A DNA stretch of 59,328 bases from an uncultured Christensenella sp. (GTDB lineage: Bacteria; Bacillota; Clostridia; Christensenellales; DTU072). The notes below the pieces were generated by a model. It saw only the letters and a program-made list of their open reading frames with translations. It had not been told where the DNA came from and made no database searches. Position numbers and translations under genes: made by a program. Position 1 is the first letter of the stretch. Each line of letters starts with the position of its first letter. Below are positions 8,072 through 18,000 of this stretch, piece by piece. Where the stretch lies: assembly GCA_949285605.1 (NCBI GenBank), contig CASDZI010000004.1, positions 1 through 59,328 on the forward strand. Direction: 5' to 3'.

Positions 8072-9466
8072 ATGAAAAAGAAATTGACTATATTGTTTGC
8101 GGCATTACTGGTAGTCGTGACTGCGGCGGCGGTATTCGCCGGCTGTACCGAAAATCTCAAACAGGACGCCATCTCCACCGAATTCAGCGACGTGGTGGCC
8201 TCCAACGGCGGTATGGCGGTGGTTTACGGCAATTACCTTTATTTCGTGAACGGATATGCGGGGGAAACCGCAGCCAACACTTTCGGAGAAGTGGTTAAGG
8301 GAGCGGTGTGCAGAGTTGCGTTGACAAACGGCGTTCCTTCGGGAGAGGCGCAGGTTATCGTCCCCAAGAACGTGTACGGCACCGATAAGACCTACGGCGG
8401 AATTTACATTGTGGACGACTATATTTATTACGCCACGACTTCCACCGAACTCGACGGCGACGGAAACCCCAAGACCTCCCAGTCGGTGATAATGCGTACC
8501 AAGGTGGACGGCACCGATACCTCGATAGTAGCCGAATTTTCCGATCATACCGTGGTATTCAAAGTGGTGGAAGGAAAACTCGTTTATATCCGCAACAGCG
8601 CGATTTTTTCCGTGGATATCAATAATTCCAAATTCCCCGAGACTACCGTGGCGGAAAACATTCTGACGGATTACATTTTCGGAGAGGAATATCTGTTCTT
8701 TATGAATTACGCGGAAGATTCCACTACCGATTATATCGTCAAGGTATATCCCCTTGCGGGCGGTGAGGTCAAGACCGTACTGGACGCCGAGCTGCTCGGT
8801 TCTCCCGACACCAATTACACGTTTGCCCTTCTTTCCGCCATCGACGAAGGAGAGAACATAAGGCTTTTCTACAGCAAGACCGACGACGGAGTCAACACTC
8901 CCGAGACCGGCGTGTATTCCTATCTCTATGCCAAAGACGGTTTTGCCTTCGACAAGACCAAGGAAGTCCGTTACACCCGTAACTCCACCGGCACCACCAA
9001 TCTCGCATATACCGATTTCTATAAAGCGGGCGACTATTATCTGGGGCTCAGCTCGGGCAAACTCGACGCTTTCAACGCCGACGGAAGCAGGGTGCCCGGA
9101 AGCGACGGGATAGAGAGTCTGAACATTTCCGGCACGGTCACCGTTTTCGACGTGGAGACTGCGACGGACGCCGTTTATCTGTGGTATCTTAAAGACAGCG
9201 CTTATTACAGAATACGCATTCTCGCCAAGGACGGAGAGGGATACAAATTCGTGGAAGACAACGCCTACAAGATCTTTTCCGCTTCCTGCGACACGAGTTA
9301 TCTCTCCCCCGAAAAGATAGGTACGGTCATATATTACTTCAATTCCGGCATCAGCAACAACGCATACTATTACGTTATCCCCGAAGAGACCACTTCGGAA
9401 ACCGATACCGCAAAGGGAAAAATACTCGGGTTGATAACCGAAGAGGACATCGTGGCGGCGTTCTGA
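8072..9466 (+). CDS. DUF5050-like lipoprotein (predicted beta-propeller)
   Basis: 464 residues. The signal peptide ends in a lipobox, VFAGC, with C25 as the predicted lipidated cysteine. The start at 8072 has GGAG upstream; an in-frame start 27 bases earlier would put nine residues before the signal peptide and lacks a site. The body repeats strand-rich blocks such as VYGNYLYFVNGY, YIVDDYIYYAT, EGKLVYIRNSAIFSVD and DYYLGLSSGKLDAF, the 'D-YIYY-x-R' pattern of DUF5050/WD-like propellers found on Clostridial surfaces. It is a single-gene unit with its own promoter and a terminator at 9528-9562. No catalytic motif is seen; a binding or sensing role outside the membrane is inference. Confidence 0.75.
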   Translation: MKKKLTILFAALLVVVTAAAVFAGCTENLKQDAISTEFSDVVASNGGMAVVYGNYLYFVNGYAGETAANTFGEVVKGAVCRVALTNGVPSGEAQVIVPKNVYGTDKTYGGIYIVDDYIYYATTSTELDGDGNPKTSQSVIMRTKVDGTDTSIVAEFSDHTVVFKVVEGKLVYIRNSAIFSVDINNSKFPETTVAENILTDYIFGEEYLFFMNYAEDSTTDYIVKVYPLAGGEVKTVLDAELLGSPDTNYTFALLSAIDEGENIRLFYSKTDDGVNTPETGVYSYLYAKDGFAFDKTKEVRYTRNSTGTTNLAYTDFYKAGDYYLGLSSGKLDAFNADGSRVPGSDGIESLNISGTVTVFDVETATDAVYLWYLKDSAYYRIRILAKDGEGYKFVEDNAYKIFSASCDTSYLSPEKIGTVIYYFNSGISNNAYYYVIPEETTSETDTAKGKILGLITEEDIVAAF

Positions 9467-9496
9467 TAAAAATTGAAAAATTTATATTAAAAAGGG

Positions 9497-9525
9497 TTTA
9501 CAAAAACGAAGATAGTAAATATAAT
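9497..9525 (+). promoter_or_regulatory. Sigma-A-type promoter for the zinc-ribbon gene
   Basis: TTTACA (9497-9502), 17-base spacer, TATAAT (9520-9525). The predicted transcription start (about 9532) falls inside the terminator hairpin of the gene upstream. Confidence 0.65.
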
Positions 9526-9527
9526 AT

Positions 9528-9562
9528 ATCCAAATCGTTAAAAGCGGTTTGGATATTTTTTT
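9528..9562 (+). terminator. Terminator of the DUF5050-like lipoprotein gene
   Basis: Ten-pair stem ATCCAAATCG (9528-9537) / CGGTTTGGAT (9545-9554), including one G-U pair, with a 7-base loop, then a T run at 9556-9562. It overlaps the start region of the next promoter. Confidence 0.75.
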
Positions 9563-9574
9563 GGGGGTGTGTAT

Positions 9575-10030
9575 ATGCCTAAATATAAAAAATGCCCGAG
9601 ATGCGAAATAAATTATATTCTCGAAGACGAGGATTATTGCGAAATATGTAAGGAAGAACTGAGGGGTATTTCTCATAACGAGGAGTTTAACGACGACGAA
9701 GAGGACGCGGCTATTTGCCCCCGTTGCAAAGTCAATTATCTCAACGAAGGAGAAAAGATCTGCGAGTCCTGCGCCGCCGAAATGGAGGAAGAGGAAGAAA
9801 AACGCAACGACATCGACGACGTGGAGCCCGATTGGGGGGAGGAAGAGGAAGACGCCGACGCTTCCGACGAGCTGGACGACGATATGGACTTGAGCCTGGA
9901 AGGCCTGGCGGAGGAAGAAGAAGAGGAATTCGACGAAGAGTTCGACGAGGAATTCGACGAGGAGCTCGAGGAAGAAGAGTTCGACGAGGACGAAGAGGAC
10001 TCCGAGGACGACGAGGACGAAGAGGAATAA
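9575..10030 (+). CDS. Double zinc-ribbon protein with long acidic tail
   Basis: 151 residues from the ATG at 9575 (ribosome site GGGGG); a GTG at 9569 would add two residues. Two near-identical zinc ribbons are visible, CPRCEINY...CEIC (C7, C10, C22, C25) and CPRCKVNY...CESC (C48, C51, C63, C66), so each could bind one zinc. Everything after residue 70 is an Asp/Glu tract broken only by a few Phe, Leu and Ser. Small proteins of this kind occur in Clostridia and have no assigned role. Binding to basic partners (ribosomal proteins, polymerase) or chaperone-like shielding are guesses. It has its own promoter and a bidirectional terminator. Confidence 0.8.
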   Translation: MPKYKKCPRCEINYILEDEDYCEICKEELRGISHNEEFNDDEEDAAICPRCKVNYLNEGEKICESCAAEMEEEEEKRNDIDDVEPDWGEEEEDADASDELDDDMDLSLEGLAEEEEEEFDEEFDEEFDEELEEEEFDEDEEDSEDDEDEEE

Positions 10031-10041
10031 CGACAAAAAAC

Positions 10042-10068
10042 ACCGCACCGAAAAGGTGCGGTTTTTTC
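10042..10068. terminator. Bidirectional terminator
   Basis: Perfect stem ACCGCACC (10042-10049) / GGTGCGGT (10055-10062), followed by TTTTTT on the + strand and preceded by AAAAAAC. It therefore also serves the convergent DUF4037 gene on the - strand. Confidence 0.85.
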
Positions 10069-10138
10069 TTTGTTTCGATAAAATCATCACAACGGATTTT
10101 TTACGGGAAAAGAGGTTTTTCCGAAATATTTTCCGATA

Positions 10139-11065
10139 TTATTTTCCCGAGGGAACGGGGAGGTTTCTCAAATAACCGTCCTTTATCTTATAGTTTACCG
10201 AAGAGGAATGGGTGACCAGTCCGTTACACTTTTCGTCGGTAAGATTTTGGTCCTGCAATTCCATAATTATGAGGGAAGCCAATTCCTCCACGGTTTCGGT
10301 TTTGTCGGAATTTTCCTCCGATTCGTTCAAAAGATACTCCAAAGCGGGCTCGGTTTCCGCAAGCAAAGGGAGTTCTCTAAGGGAACGGAACGCCCATTTG
10401 TAGAAGGGACAATATCTGTCGTTGAGAAGATGTATACACTCGAGAGCGGAGGTCACGAACTCGTTAAGGGCGAGTTTTGCCGCTCCGTATTCCTTTCTTT
10501 TTCGGCATCTTTCGTAATTATATTGACCCGACTGTCCCATTGAAAACAGCGAGGAAGCGATTTTTTTGAGACGTATTTCTTCGGGATAACGGGCGATTTT
10601 TTGCCGAATTTCCGAAAAAATACCGCTGTCGTCCCGAAAGACTTTCCCGTTGGTGGCTTCGGAGAGGTAGCAAGACGGGAGGAACAGCCATTGTTCCGGC
10701 GAGGTCGGGACGCCCTCGGTGCCGAGGAAGCGTTTGTAGAAATCTTCTATGACGACGACGCCCCTTCTGGTTTCTCCGACGGGAGCAACGGGATTTACCT
10801 TATATCCGTCCAGTTCTTTCGGCAGTTTGGCGTAAAGTCTTTCCAGATGAAAACCGATTTCTTTTTCGAGAGAACGGGGTATCCACATAAAAAATCTCGG
10901 TTCGAAGTCGTGATCGGCGGAAATTTCGTCGTCGTAGCCGTAGCACTCCGACCCTTCCCCGACCAGTCCGACGGCGATCTTATCTTCGTAATCGGGAAAG
11001 GCCTTCGCTATGGCTTCTTTCCCGTAAAGAGAGTAATATTTTTCGGCAAGTTCAAGTCCTTTCAT
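10139..11065 (-). CDS. DUF4037 family protein (nucleotidyltransferase-fold)
   Basis: 308 residues. The N-terminal part (residues 31-55) reads AVGLVGEGSECYGYDDEISADHDF, a G-x-G-S followed by spaced Asp and a D-H-D. This is the pattern of a nucleotidyltransferase fold with a bound metal, as annotated for DUF4037 proteins. A predominantly helical C-terminal half follows (QKIARYPEEIRLKKIASSLF, ALECIHLLNDRYCPFYKWAF). The substrate is unknown. Its start overlaps the end of the TPR gene by 14 bases, so the two are translated together, and this pairing recurs in related bacteria in my recollection. A role as a toxin, a tRNA or small-molecule modifier, or a housekeeping enzyme cannot be decided from sequence. 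Confidence 0.75.
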   Translation of the reverse strand: MKGLELAEKYYSLYGKEAIAKAFPDYEDKIAVGLVGEGSECYGYDDEISADHDFEPRFFMWIPRSLEKEIGFHLERLYAKLPKELDGYKVNPVAPVGETRRGVVVIEDFYKRFLGTEGVPTSPEQWLFLPSCYLSEATNGKVFRDDSGIFSEIRQKIARYPEEIRLKKIASSLFSMGQSGQYNYERCRKRKEYGAAKLALNEFVTSALECIHLLNDRYCPFYKWAFRSLRELPLLAETEPALEYLLNESEENSDKTETVEELASLIIMELQDQNLTDEKCNGLVTHSSSVNYKIKDGYLRNLPVPSGK

Positions 11066-11882
11066 AGATCTCCTTTGCCCGCATGAGCAGGTCTTCGCCC
11101 TTGTCTCCGTATCCGAAATACTCGAAAGAGGGGGCGCATTTTTCGCACATAAAGGCGTGGTAGGCGTCTTTTTTTATGTTTTCGTCGGTAAGGACGGAAT
11201 AGGCTTTTTCCAGGGCGTCTTTGATGTCGAAAAAGGTCTTTTGTCCGTCGGCTTCGTAGAGGTGGGCGAGATTGACGTACGTTACCGCAATTTCGTTCGG
11301 GGAATTCTCCTGTTTTTCCAGAATGTTCAGGGCGGCGAGGTAGTCCTTTTCGGCTTCGGCGAGCATACCCGCCGAGGCGAGGGAGGTAGCCCGATTGTTG
11401 TATAATCCGGCAAGACGGGCGTCGTCGGAGGGAAGATCCCGTTCGTAAACTTCCGTCGCTTCCGCATACAGCGGAAGAGCCTTTTCGGTCCTGCCGAAAG
11501 AGTGCAGGGCGGTGGCTGCGTTCAGTAAGACCGTCGCCCCTTCCACGCAGTCGTCGAGGTCAAGTTTACGGCACAGAGCCACGGCTTTTTCCACCGCTTC
11601 CAGCCCTTCTTTTTCCATTGCCGTCTTGCGGTAGAAGCCCGTCATTTCGTTGAGGATCGCCAAAGCGCCCCTTTCGTCGCCCAACTCTTCGGCTTCTTTC
11701 AGCCAGTAGTTAAGATGGGCGTCGGCGCCTTCGAAATCCTTTTTTCCCGTCAGAACGTCCAGTTTCGCCGTAACTCTGTCGGTCGGGATACGCCCTTTCG
11801 GCGAGTCGGAGGAGGGATAATAAAATTCTTTCCCGTCGCACAACGAGCAACGGGGTTCCTTGTAATCGAACGAATCAAGCAT
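11052..11882 (-). CDS. Tetratricopeptide-repeat protein paired with DUF4037
   Basis: 276 residues. A short N-terminal part contains RCSLCDGKEFYY, which could be half of a metal site. It is followed by at least five helical hairpin repeats: AHLNYWLKEAEELGDERGAL, AVEKAVALCRKLDLDDC, TALHSFGRTEKALPLYAEA, YNNRATSLASAGMLAEAEKDYL and YVNLAHLYEADGQ with ALEKAYSVL. These fit the TPR consensus and indicate a protein-binding scaffold. Overlap with the DUF4037 gene implies the two products act together. Its promoter is at 11904-11933 on the minus strand, and GGAG precedes the ATG. Confidence 0.8.
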   Translation of the reverse strand: MLDSFDYKEPRCSLCDGKEFYYPSSDSPKGRIPTDRVTAKLDVLTGKKDFEGADAHLNYWLKEAEELGDERGALAILNEMTGFYRKTAMEKEGLEAVEKAVALCRKLDLDDCVEGATVLLNAATALHSFGRTEKALPLYAEATEVYERDLPSDDARLAGLYNNRATSLASAGMLAEAEKDYLAALNILEKQENSPNEIAVTYVNLAHLYEADGQKTFFDIKDALEKAYSVLTDENIKKDAYHAFMCEKCAPSFEYFGYGDKGEDLLMRAKEIYERT

Positions 11883-11903
11883 ATTTTTTCTCCGTTTTTT
11901 CTT

Positions 11904-11933
11904 ATTTTAACACCTTTTATCGTCGCTTTACAA
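11904..11933 (-). promoter_or_regulatory. Promoter of the TPR-DUF4037 operon
   Basis: Minus strand TTGTAA (11933-11928), 18-base spacer, TAAAAT (11909-11904), 22 bases before the start codon. Confidence 0.5.
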
Positions 11934-12000
11934 CTTTTTCGGAGGGGGAAAGAGGATTTTTTTCGCTGGCGGAAACTGGCAAAAAAATTCCGCAAGGGTA

Positions 12001-12029
12001 TTGTTTTAGAAAAGTATATATGTTATTAT
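12001..12029 (+). promoter_or_regulatory. Promoter of the 2003-residue surface protein gene
   Basis: TTGTTT (12001-12006), 17-base spacer, TATTAT (12024-12029), followed by an AT-rich start region about 55 bases upstream of the ATG. Confidence 0.55.
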
Positions 12030-12087
12030 ATATATAAACTGGAAAAGTGTCCTGTGTCGTAAAGGACCGGTTAAGGAAGCAGAGGAT

Positions 12088-15000
12088 ATGAAAAAAAGTT
12101 CTAAATTATTATTTATTATTTTGTTTTTGGCGTCGTTCGCGCTGGCGGGAGCGGCGTTACCGTTCGTGACGGGAGCCGCCACCGAAGCCTCGGCGGTCGA
12201 TTGGGACGCAAGGGTCGCAGTTTTGTCCGGCGATAAATATGTAGAATTATCCAACGGCGACAACGTTACTTCCACGACGTCTTTGTACTTCCTTGCTTCC
12301 GGCGAGCCCAACGACAATTTCCAGTATTACGTATCCGACAAAAACGTGGACTCCACCATAAATTCCATTACGAAATGGACCGTTTTTGCCATGGACGATC
12401 AAGTGGTTTACGACGGAAAGACTTTTTACAGAGAGCTTTACGATTCCGCCAACAAGGTGAACATTTACGTTTACATTCGCAGAGTTTACAGCGAAGGCGG
12501 CGAGCAGAAGTCCGAAATTTATCCCGTCCGTTGGAAAATTTCCATAAATATGAACCTCGGCGAGAGCGACATAGGCTTCGCCGCAGAAAATCCCGTCGTG
12601 GGAGAGTATTCCAAGAGCGGAGTCTGGACGGAGTACAACGGCGAATGGCTGCCCGAGGGGATACGTTTCACGGTGACCACCCTTTATATGGAAAATACCG
12701 GCACCGCTTATAATCCCGGAGACGAACTGCTTTTCTATTCGGTGGACGGGAAAGAGGAGACCGACTCGACCAAGATCTGGATACCGATGTCGTCCAACGT
12801 GGTGACGGTTTCTTCCGGTCTGAGGGAAGGCACGGTTATGTTCAAGGTCACCGACATTTCCAGAAAATACGCAAAATACTACGAATACGGCAAAAAAGTC
12901 AGCATAGACACCAAGGAGCCCGTCTTTAATCTCGAAGCGAGGACCACCGACGTGAACGGGGCGGAAATTTCTTACGGTAACGGCAGCTGGAGCTGTAACG
13001 ACGTTACTTTTTCCTTCTCCGACAATTCCGAATGCGTCAGCCCGATAGAGTATCAGGTATCCACCGACGGCATAACTTACTCCCGTTTGGAAGGGAGCGT
13101 TTACAGAGTCAGCCGCACCACGGCGGGATTGCGTTTCCGCGCGGTCAACGGGGCGGGGGTGGTTTATAATTACAACTCCGGGAACGCTTTCCAGGTCAAC
13201 ATAGACAAGACCTCTCCCGTTATTTATCTGGAAGGCTACACGCCCGATCCCGAGGACGAAACTCAGAACAAGAGCCTAAACGCCGTTTTCAACCAGGCGG
13301 ACTTTACCTATAAAGCCGGTTATGCCAACGGACAGGTCATTATTCAGGCGTTCAACAGGGACGTTGACGGCAATTACATAGTAAACGACAGCGGAGCGGA
13401 ATTCTATTACGCCGTCGGCGACGGAGCGGGCGGTTTCGGAGAATACCGCAAAATGACGGTGTCCTCTCTTCAGAACGGACAGACTTGCTACGTTCTCACC
13501 GATACCGTCACCAAAGAAGTGGTTTCCGCAAGACAATATAAATTCTATGTGGTCAGCGGAGCGGGCAAGAAAAGCCCCGAAGCGGTTTTCTCGGTGACGC
13601 TGGTCAATTCCGTTTTCAATATCGAAGTGCAGGACATCACCTATACCACCAATTCTTCGGGTTGGTCGGCGGTGCCCATTCCCGTTTACGTCACGGTGCC
13701 GAGCGATTCGAAGATCCTGTACGACTACGAAGGCAACATAACCGGCTACACCGAACCTACGGCAAAATACACTTTCTATTATTCTCCCACGAATATAGCC
13801 GGCGTCCTCTATCGCGCCGAAAGCGAATATTATTCTCCCGTGGAGAATACCGAGGGAATGTCCGTTTACAGATTTTATCTTTCCGCCAGCGCCGAGTCCA
13901 CTTTTACGATCTATGCGCAGAATGCGGCGGGTAAACGCAGCGCCAATACTTTCGTGTCTCCCAACGTCATCAAGATCGACACGGTGAAACCCACCGTGGA
14001 GACCACCGCTTACATTAAACCCGAAGTCAGCAGCTACGACAAGCCCGTTTATATCGTCAGCGGTCAATGGGTCAACGGACGTATCATCGTTACTTTAAGG
14101 GTGAAAGACGGCGTCAGCGGAGTTTACGTCAAGGATATGTCCTTTGCCACGGACGCCGACGGCAACCCGATTTACAACGAAAACGGAGAACTCGTCTGGC
14201 AGGAGAGCTCCTCCATTCGTCAACCCGACGGGACCGAAGACGCCGCCGACGGAAGATATTATTTCTATAACGTGGAAATAGGTCTGCCCGACGGAGCGAC
14301 GGTAATGATGAGCAAGGAATACCGTTTCAGGGTCTACACGGGGTCGGGTATTTATACCGAAGAGTCCTTCCTCGCCAATATCGATATAAGCGACATCGTG
14401 TTGGAAAGAATCACCGCCGAAGTGGACGGTGAAAGCACGTCTTCCGAAGTTGTAGACAACGTAATCACGATAGGGTCCGTTTGCAAAGACGTCAAGGTCA
14501 CCCTCTTCGCCAACGAGTCTCAGCAGGGACACTTCGATTATTATTATTTCGATACCGACAAAAACGCTTTCGTAAAAGTCGAAGGGAACGAAATTTACGT
14601 TTCGGTGCCGCAGGGACTGAAAGGGGAGATAGTAAAGGAATTTTATCTCGTCAGCAAAGCGATAAATTACCTCGAAGAAAGCAAAACCACGGATATTTAC
14701 AGTCCTTACAGACTGGTCGTACCCTATAATACTCTCAATATTTCCATAAGATACGAATTGCTTACCGACACCTCGGGAGAAATTTCCGACGAGAAATGGA
14801 CGGACGGGAACCTCTCGGTGGAAATCCGTCTGCAAAAGGACGACGAGGGGACCCCGGTCGATCTCACCGAAGCGGAAAAAAGGAATTATACTTATTACTA
14901 TATGCTTATCGATTATAAGGCGGGGCAGGATCTGACCGAGGAAATCAATAAAGGGGACTGGATAGTCTGCGACGAAGAGGATGGGGATTATACCTCGGAC

Positions 15001-18000
15001 GGCGCTTACCGTTTCGAAGTGGATTTTACGGACAAGAGTTTTTACGGCTACATAGCTCTGTCCGTCACCAACGAAGCGGGGTTCCGTTCCTCCACCGGCG
15101 GCGACGTGATCCGTCTTATGAAGATAGACTGCACCACGCCCACTACCGCCGATATGATAATCACCGACAGCGGAATAAACGAAGAATCCAATCTGGACGG
15201 GAAACGTACCGTAACTTATTACACCAAGGACGCTCTCACGCTGTCGCCCATACAGTTCGACGACAGATCGACGATAACGTATTATTACTATAAAATGGCG
15301 AGCGAAACCGACGGCGCTTATCCCAGAGACAACCCCTCTTCCGACAACCTCAACGGTTGGACCAAACTTACTTCCGATCTGGTCATTCCCGCCGAAAACG
15401 CTACTTTTTATTATATTTTCTACATCGTGAACGAACTCGGGAATTATACCGAAGGCGTGGCGGACGGACAATATACCGTTTTATACAAATTCGTGGTGGA
15501 CACCTCCGCAATGACCGGAACGCTCAGCTACAACCCCAACGACGGAGGTTATTTCGACCAGTCCCTCAATATGTACGCCTATATGTGGAAGGAGAACGCC
15601 CGTCTTACGCTGTTTGCCGATTCTTCCAACACGTTAGTCAGGTATTACTATTCCATAGACGACGGCAAGTCCTGGGAGCTTTACGTTCAGGGCGGAACGG
15701 AATTCTTCCAACCCGGAGAAGCACATGCGGTGACCCTCGTTTTCAACGGAGACGTGTTCCCCGACGGGGTCAAAAGCGCCTTTACCTTCAAGGCGGTCAA
15801 CAAGGCGGGTGCGGAATACATTTTCCCGACCAAGATTTATATAGCCATAGATACGGCGAAACCGACCTTTAACATAACCACCACGGTCAACGGATTTATC
15901 TACGAACGAGACGACGACGACAGTCTGGGCGAAAGTTCCGCCTATTGGTCCAATAAACCCGTAACCATAAATATCGAAATGACTACGGTAAACGCCAGCG
16001 GTTATAAACTGGAATATCAGATAACCTACAACACTTCCACGGGACTTTACAGCACCCCGTTCAGGGAAACTCCGGCATTGACGGGCTTCACCACCGACAG
16101 ACTGGACGGATTCGACCGTAACAGGGACGCTTTGGTTACCATCAGGGCTACCAGCAGAGCGGACAGCGATAAATATACCGACGATACCGTTCGCATAAAG
16201 GTAGACCAGGTGGTGCCTGTATTTTCCTTGACGGGACTCGCCAGCAACGACGACTCCAGTCAGAGCAGAGTAATCTCCAGCGGCGAGTGGACCAACTACA
16301 AACAGGTGACGATAACCAAAGCCGCCGACGCAAACCACGTCAACGTTTCGGATGTTACTTACACCTACAGTTACACCGACCTCGAATCCACCACGGCAGT
16401 TACGGGGCAGAACTGGCCGGAAAGCGGAAACCTCACTTACGACAAGATATGTACCCTTACCGTTACCGCAAAGACCGACGCCGGATTGACGTATACGCAG
16501 GTTTTCCAGGTGAACATAGACACCATTCCGCCGGTCATCAAGTTCAAGAACAGCGAAGAGATCCAGGTGGTGGAAAACGAGATACACTATATCGATTTGC
16601 AGGTATATGTGGAAGAAGAAAATATCGAAATATGCGAGTATATCACGGTTAAGGGCGAAACCAGAGGATTTGCCCTCGACCCGACGGGATACATCCTTTC
16701 CACCAGCAGCGTGGACAACAGCACCCGTTACGATCCGGCCAACAACAACGAAGAGTACCGAGGTTACGTCAAGATCTACGTCAAGGACTACGCCGGCAAC
16801 ACCGCTACTTTCGAATTGTATATTCATCCTTTTGCGCTGGACGTCAACAACGTCACGCTGAGCGACGCAGATCGCCGTACCGTGGAGAAATACGAAGAGG
16901 ACCTCAACGCCGCCGAAAGTTATATAGAACCGAGCAGGGTGGTTTATTTCCGAAACCTCATTTCCCGTCTGAAAGACCGTATCAGTACGTTGGAAAACGA
17001 AATAGAAACCTACAGAGCGTATCTGGAAAGGTTGTCGCAGAGGACGAGTTTCGAACTTAAGAGCGATTATCCGGAAATGTACGCTTATCTCGAAACCTAC
17101 AACAATTACGCTTTATACGGGCAGGCGTGGATACAGGACGCCATAAAGGGCGACGCAAGCAGTAAGTATTACGGTTATTTCGAAAATCTTTTGGTTGTGT
17201 TTGAGTCTTTGCAAAAAGAAATGGATATGGTTTTTGCGGTGGAAGACAGCGTGAAGAAACTTCCTGCCATCAATATGGCGGAAGCAGGCGACTATAACGA
17301 CGTATTGCGTGTTTACGACGCCTATAACGATATGACCACCGATCAGAAATCCTGTTTCACCACCAATCTTTACACCAAACTTTTAGCGTTGAAGAAACGT
17401 TGCGAAATTCTCCTCCTTTCCGACGAAGAAACCGGCGTCAATCTGGACGCGCAATTTGCGCCCGGGGCGAAGATCAAGGTGGAAACTTTCAGCAGCGATT
17501 CGGAATATTTCACGAACGCTCAAAGCGCTCTTTTCAGCGCCACCACCGAGGACGACGCAAGGGCGGTCATATCCATTTACAGGGTCAGCCTCACCGGAGC
17601 GGCGAGCCAGACTGCCACCGGCGACATCATAGTCAATCTGCCCATTCCCGAGGACTATCGCCAGTATATCAGATTTGCGGTGTATAAGCTGGGAGCCGAC
17701 GGCACCGTTACGCCCATACAGGGAATGCAGATAGAAGGCGACGGCATGAGCGTGACTTTCACCAGCGACGAGCTTTCCACTTTCGTGCTCGCCACCAAAG
17801 CCAACATTCAAGCCAACGTCAACACGCAGGAAACCTACGGGACTTTCCTCGGGTTGGATCTCGACGTGGAGATGATACGGACGCTTGCGATAATCGGCGG
17901 AAGTCTCCTGGTGGTCATAATCATAGTGGTTATCATTGCAGGAATACGCCATAAGAGGTTCCTCAACACCTACAACAGGGCATACAAGAGCGGCATTTAC

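Noticed and set aside
12899..16850. CRISPR or DNA-level tandem repeat in the surface protein genes
   Set aside because: The units resemble each other only at the protein level, with no conserved short DNA repeat or regular spacer length.
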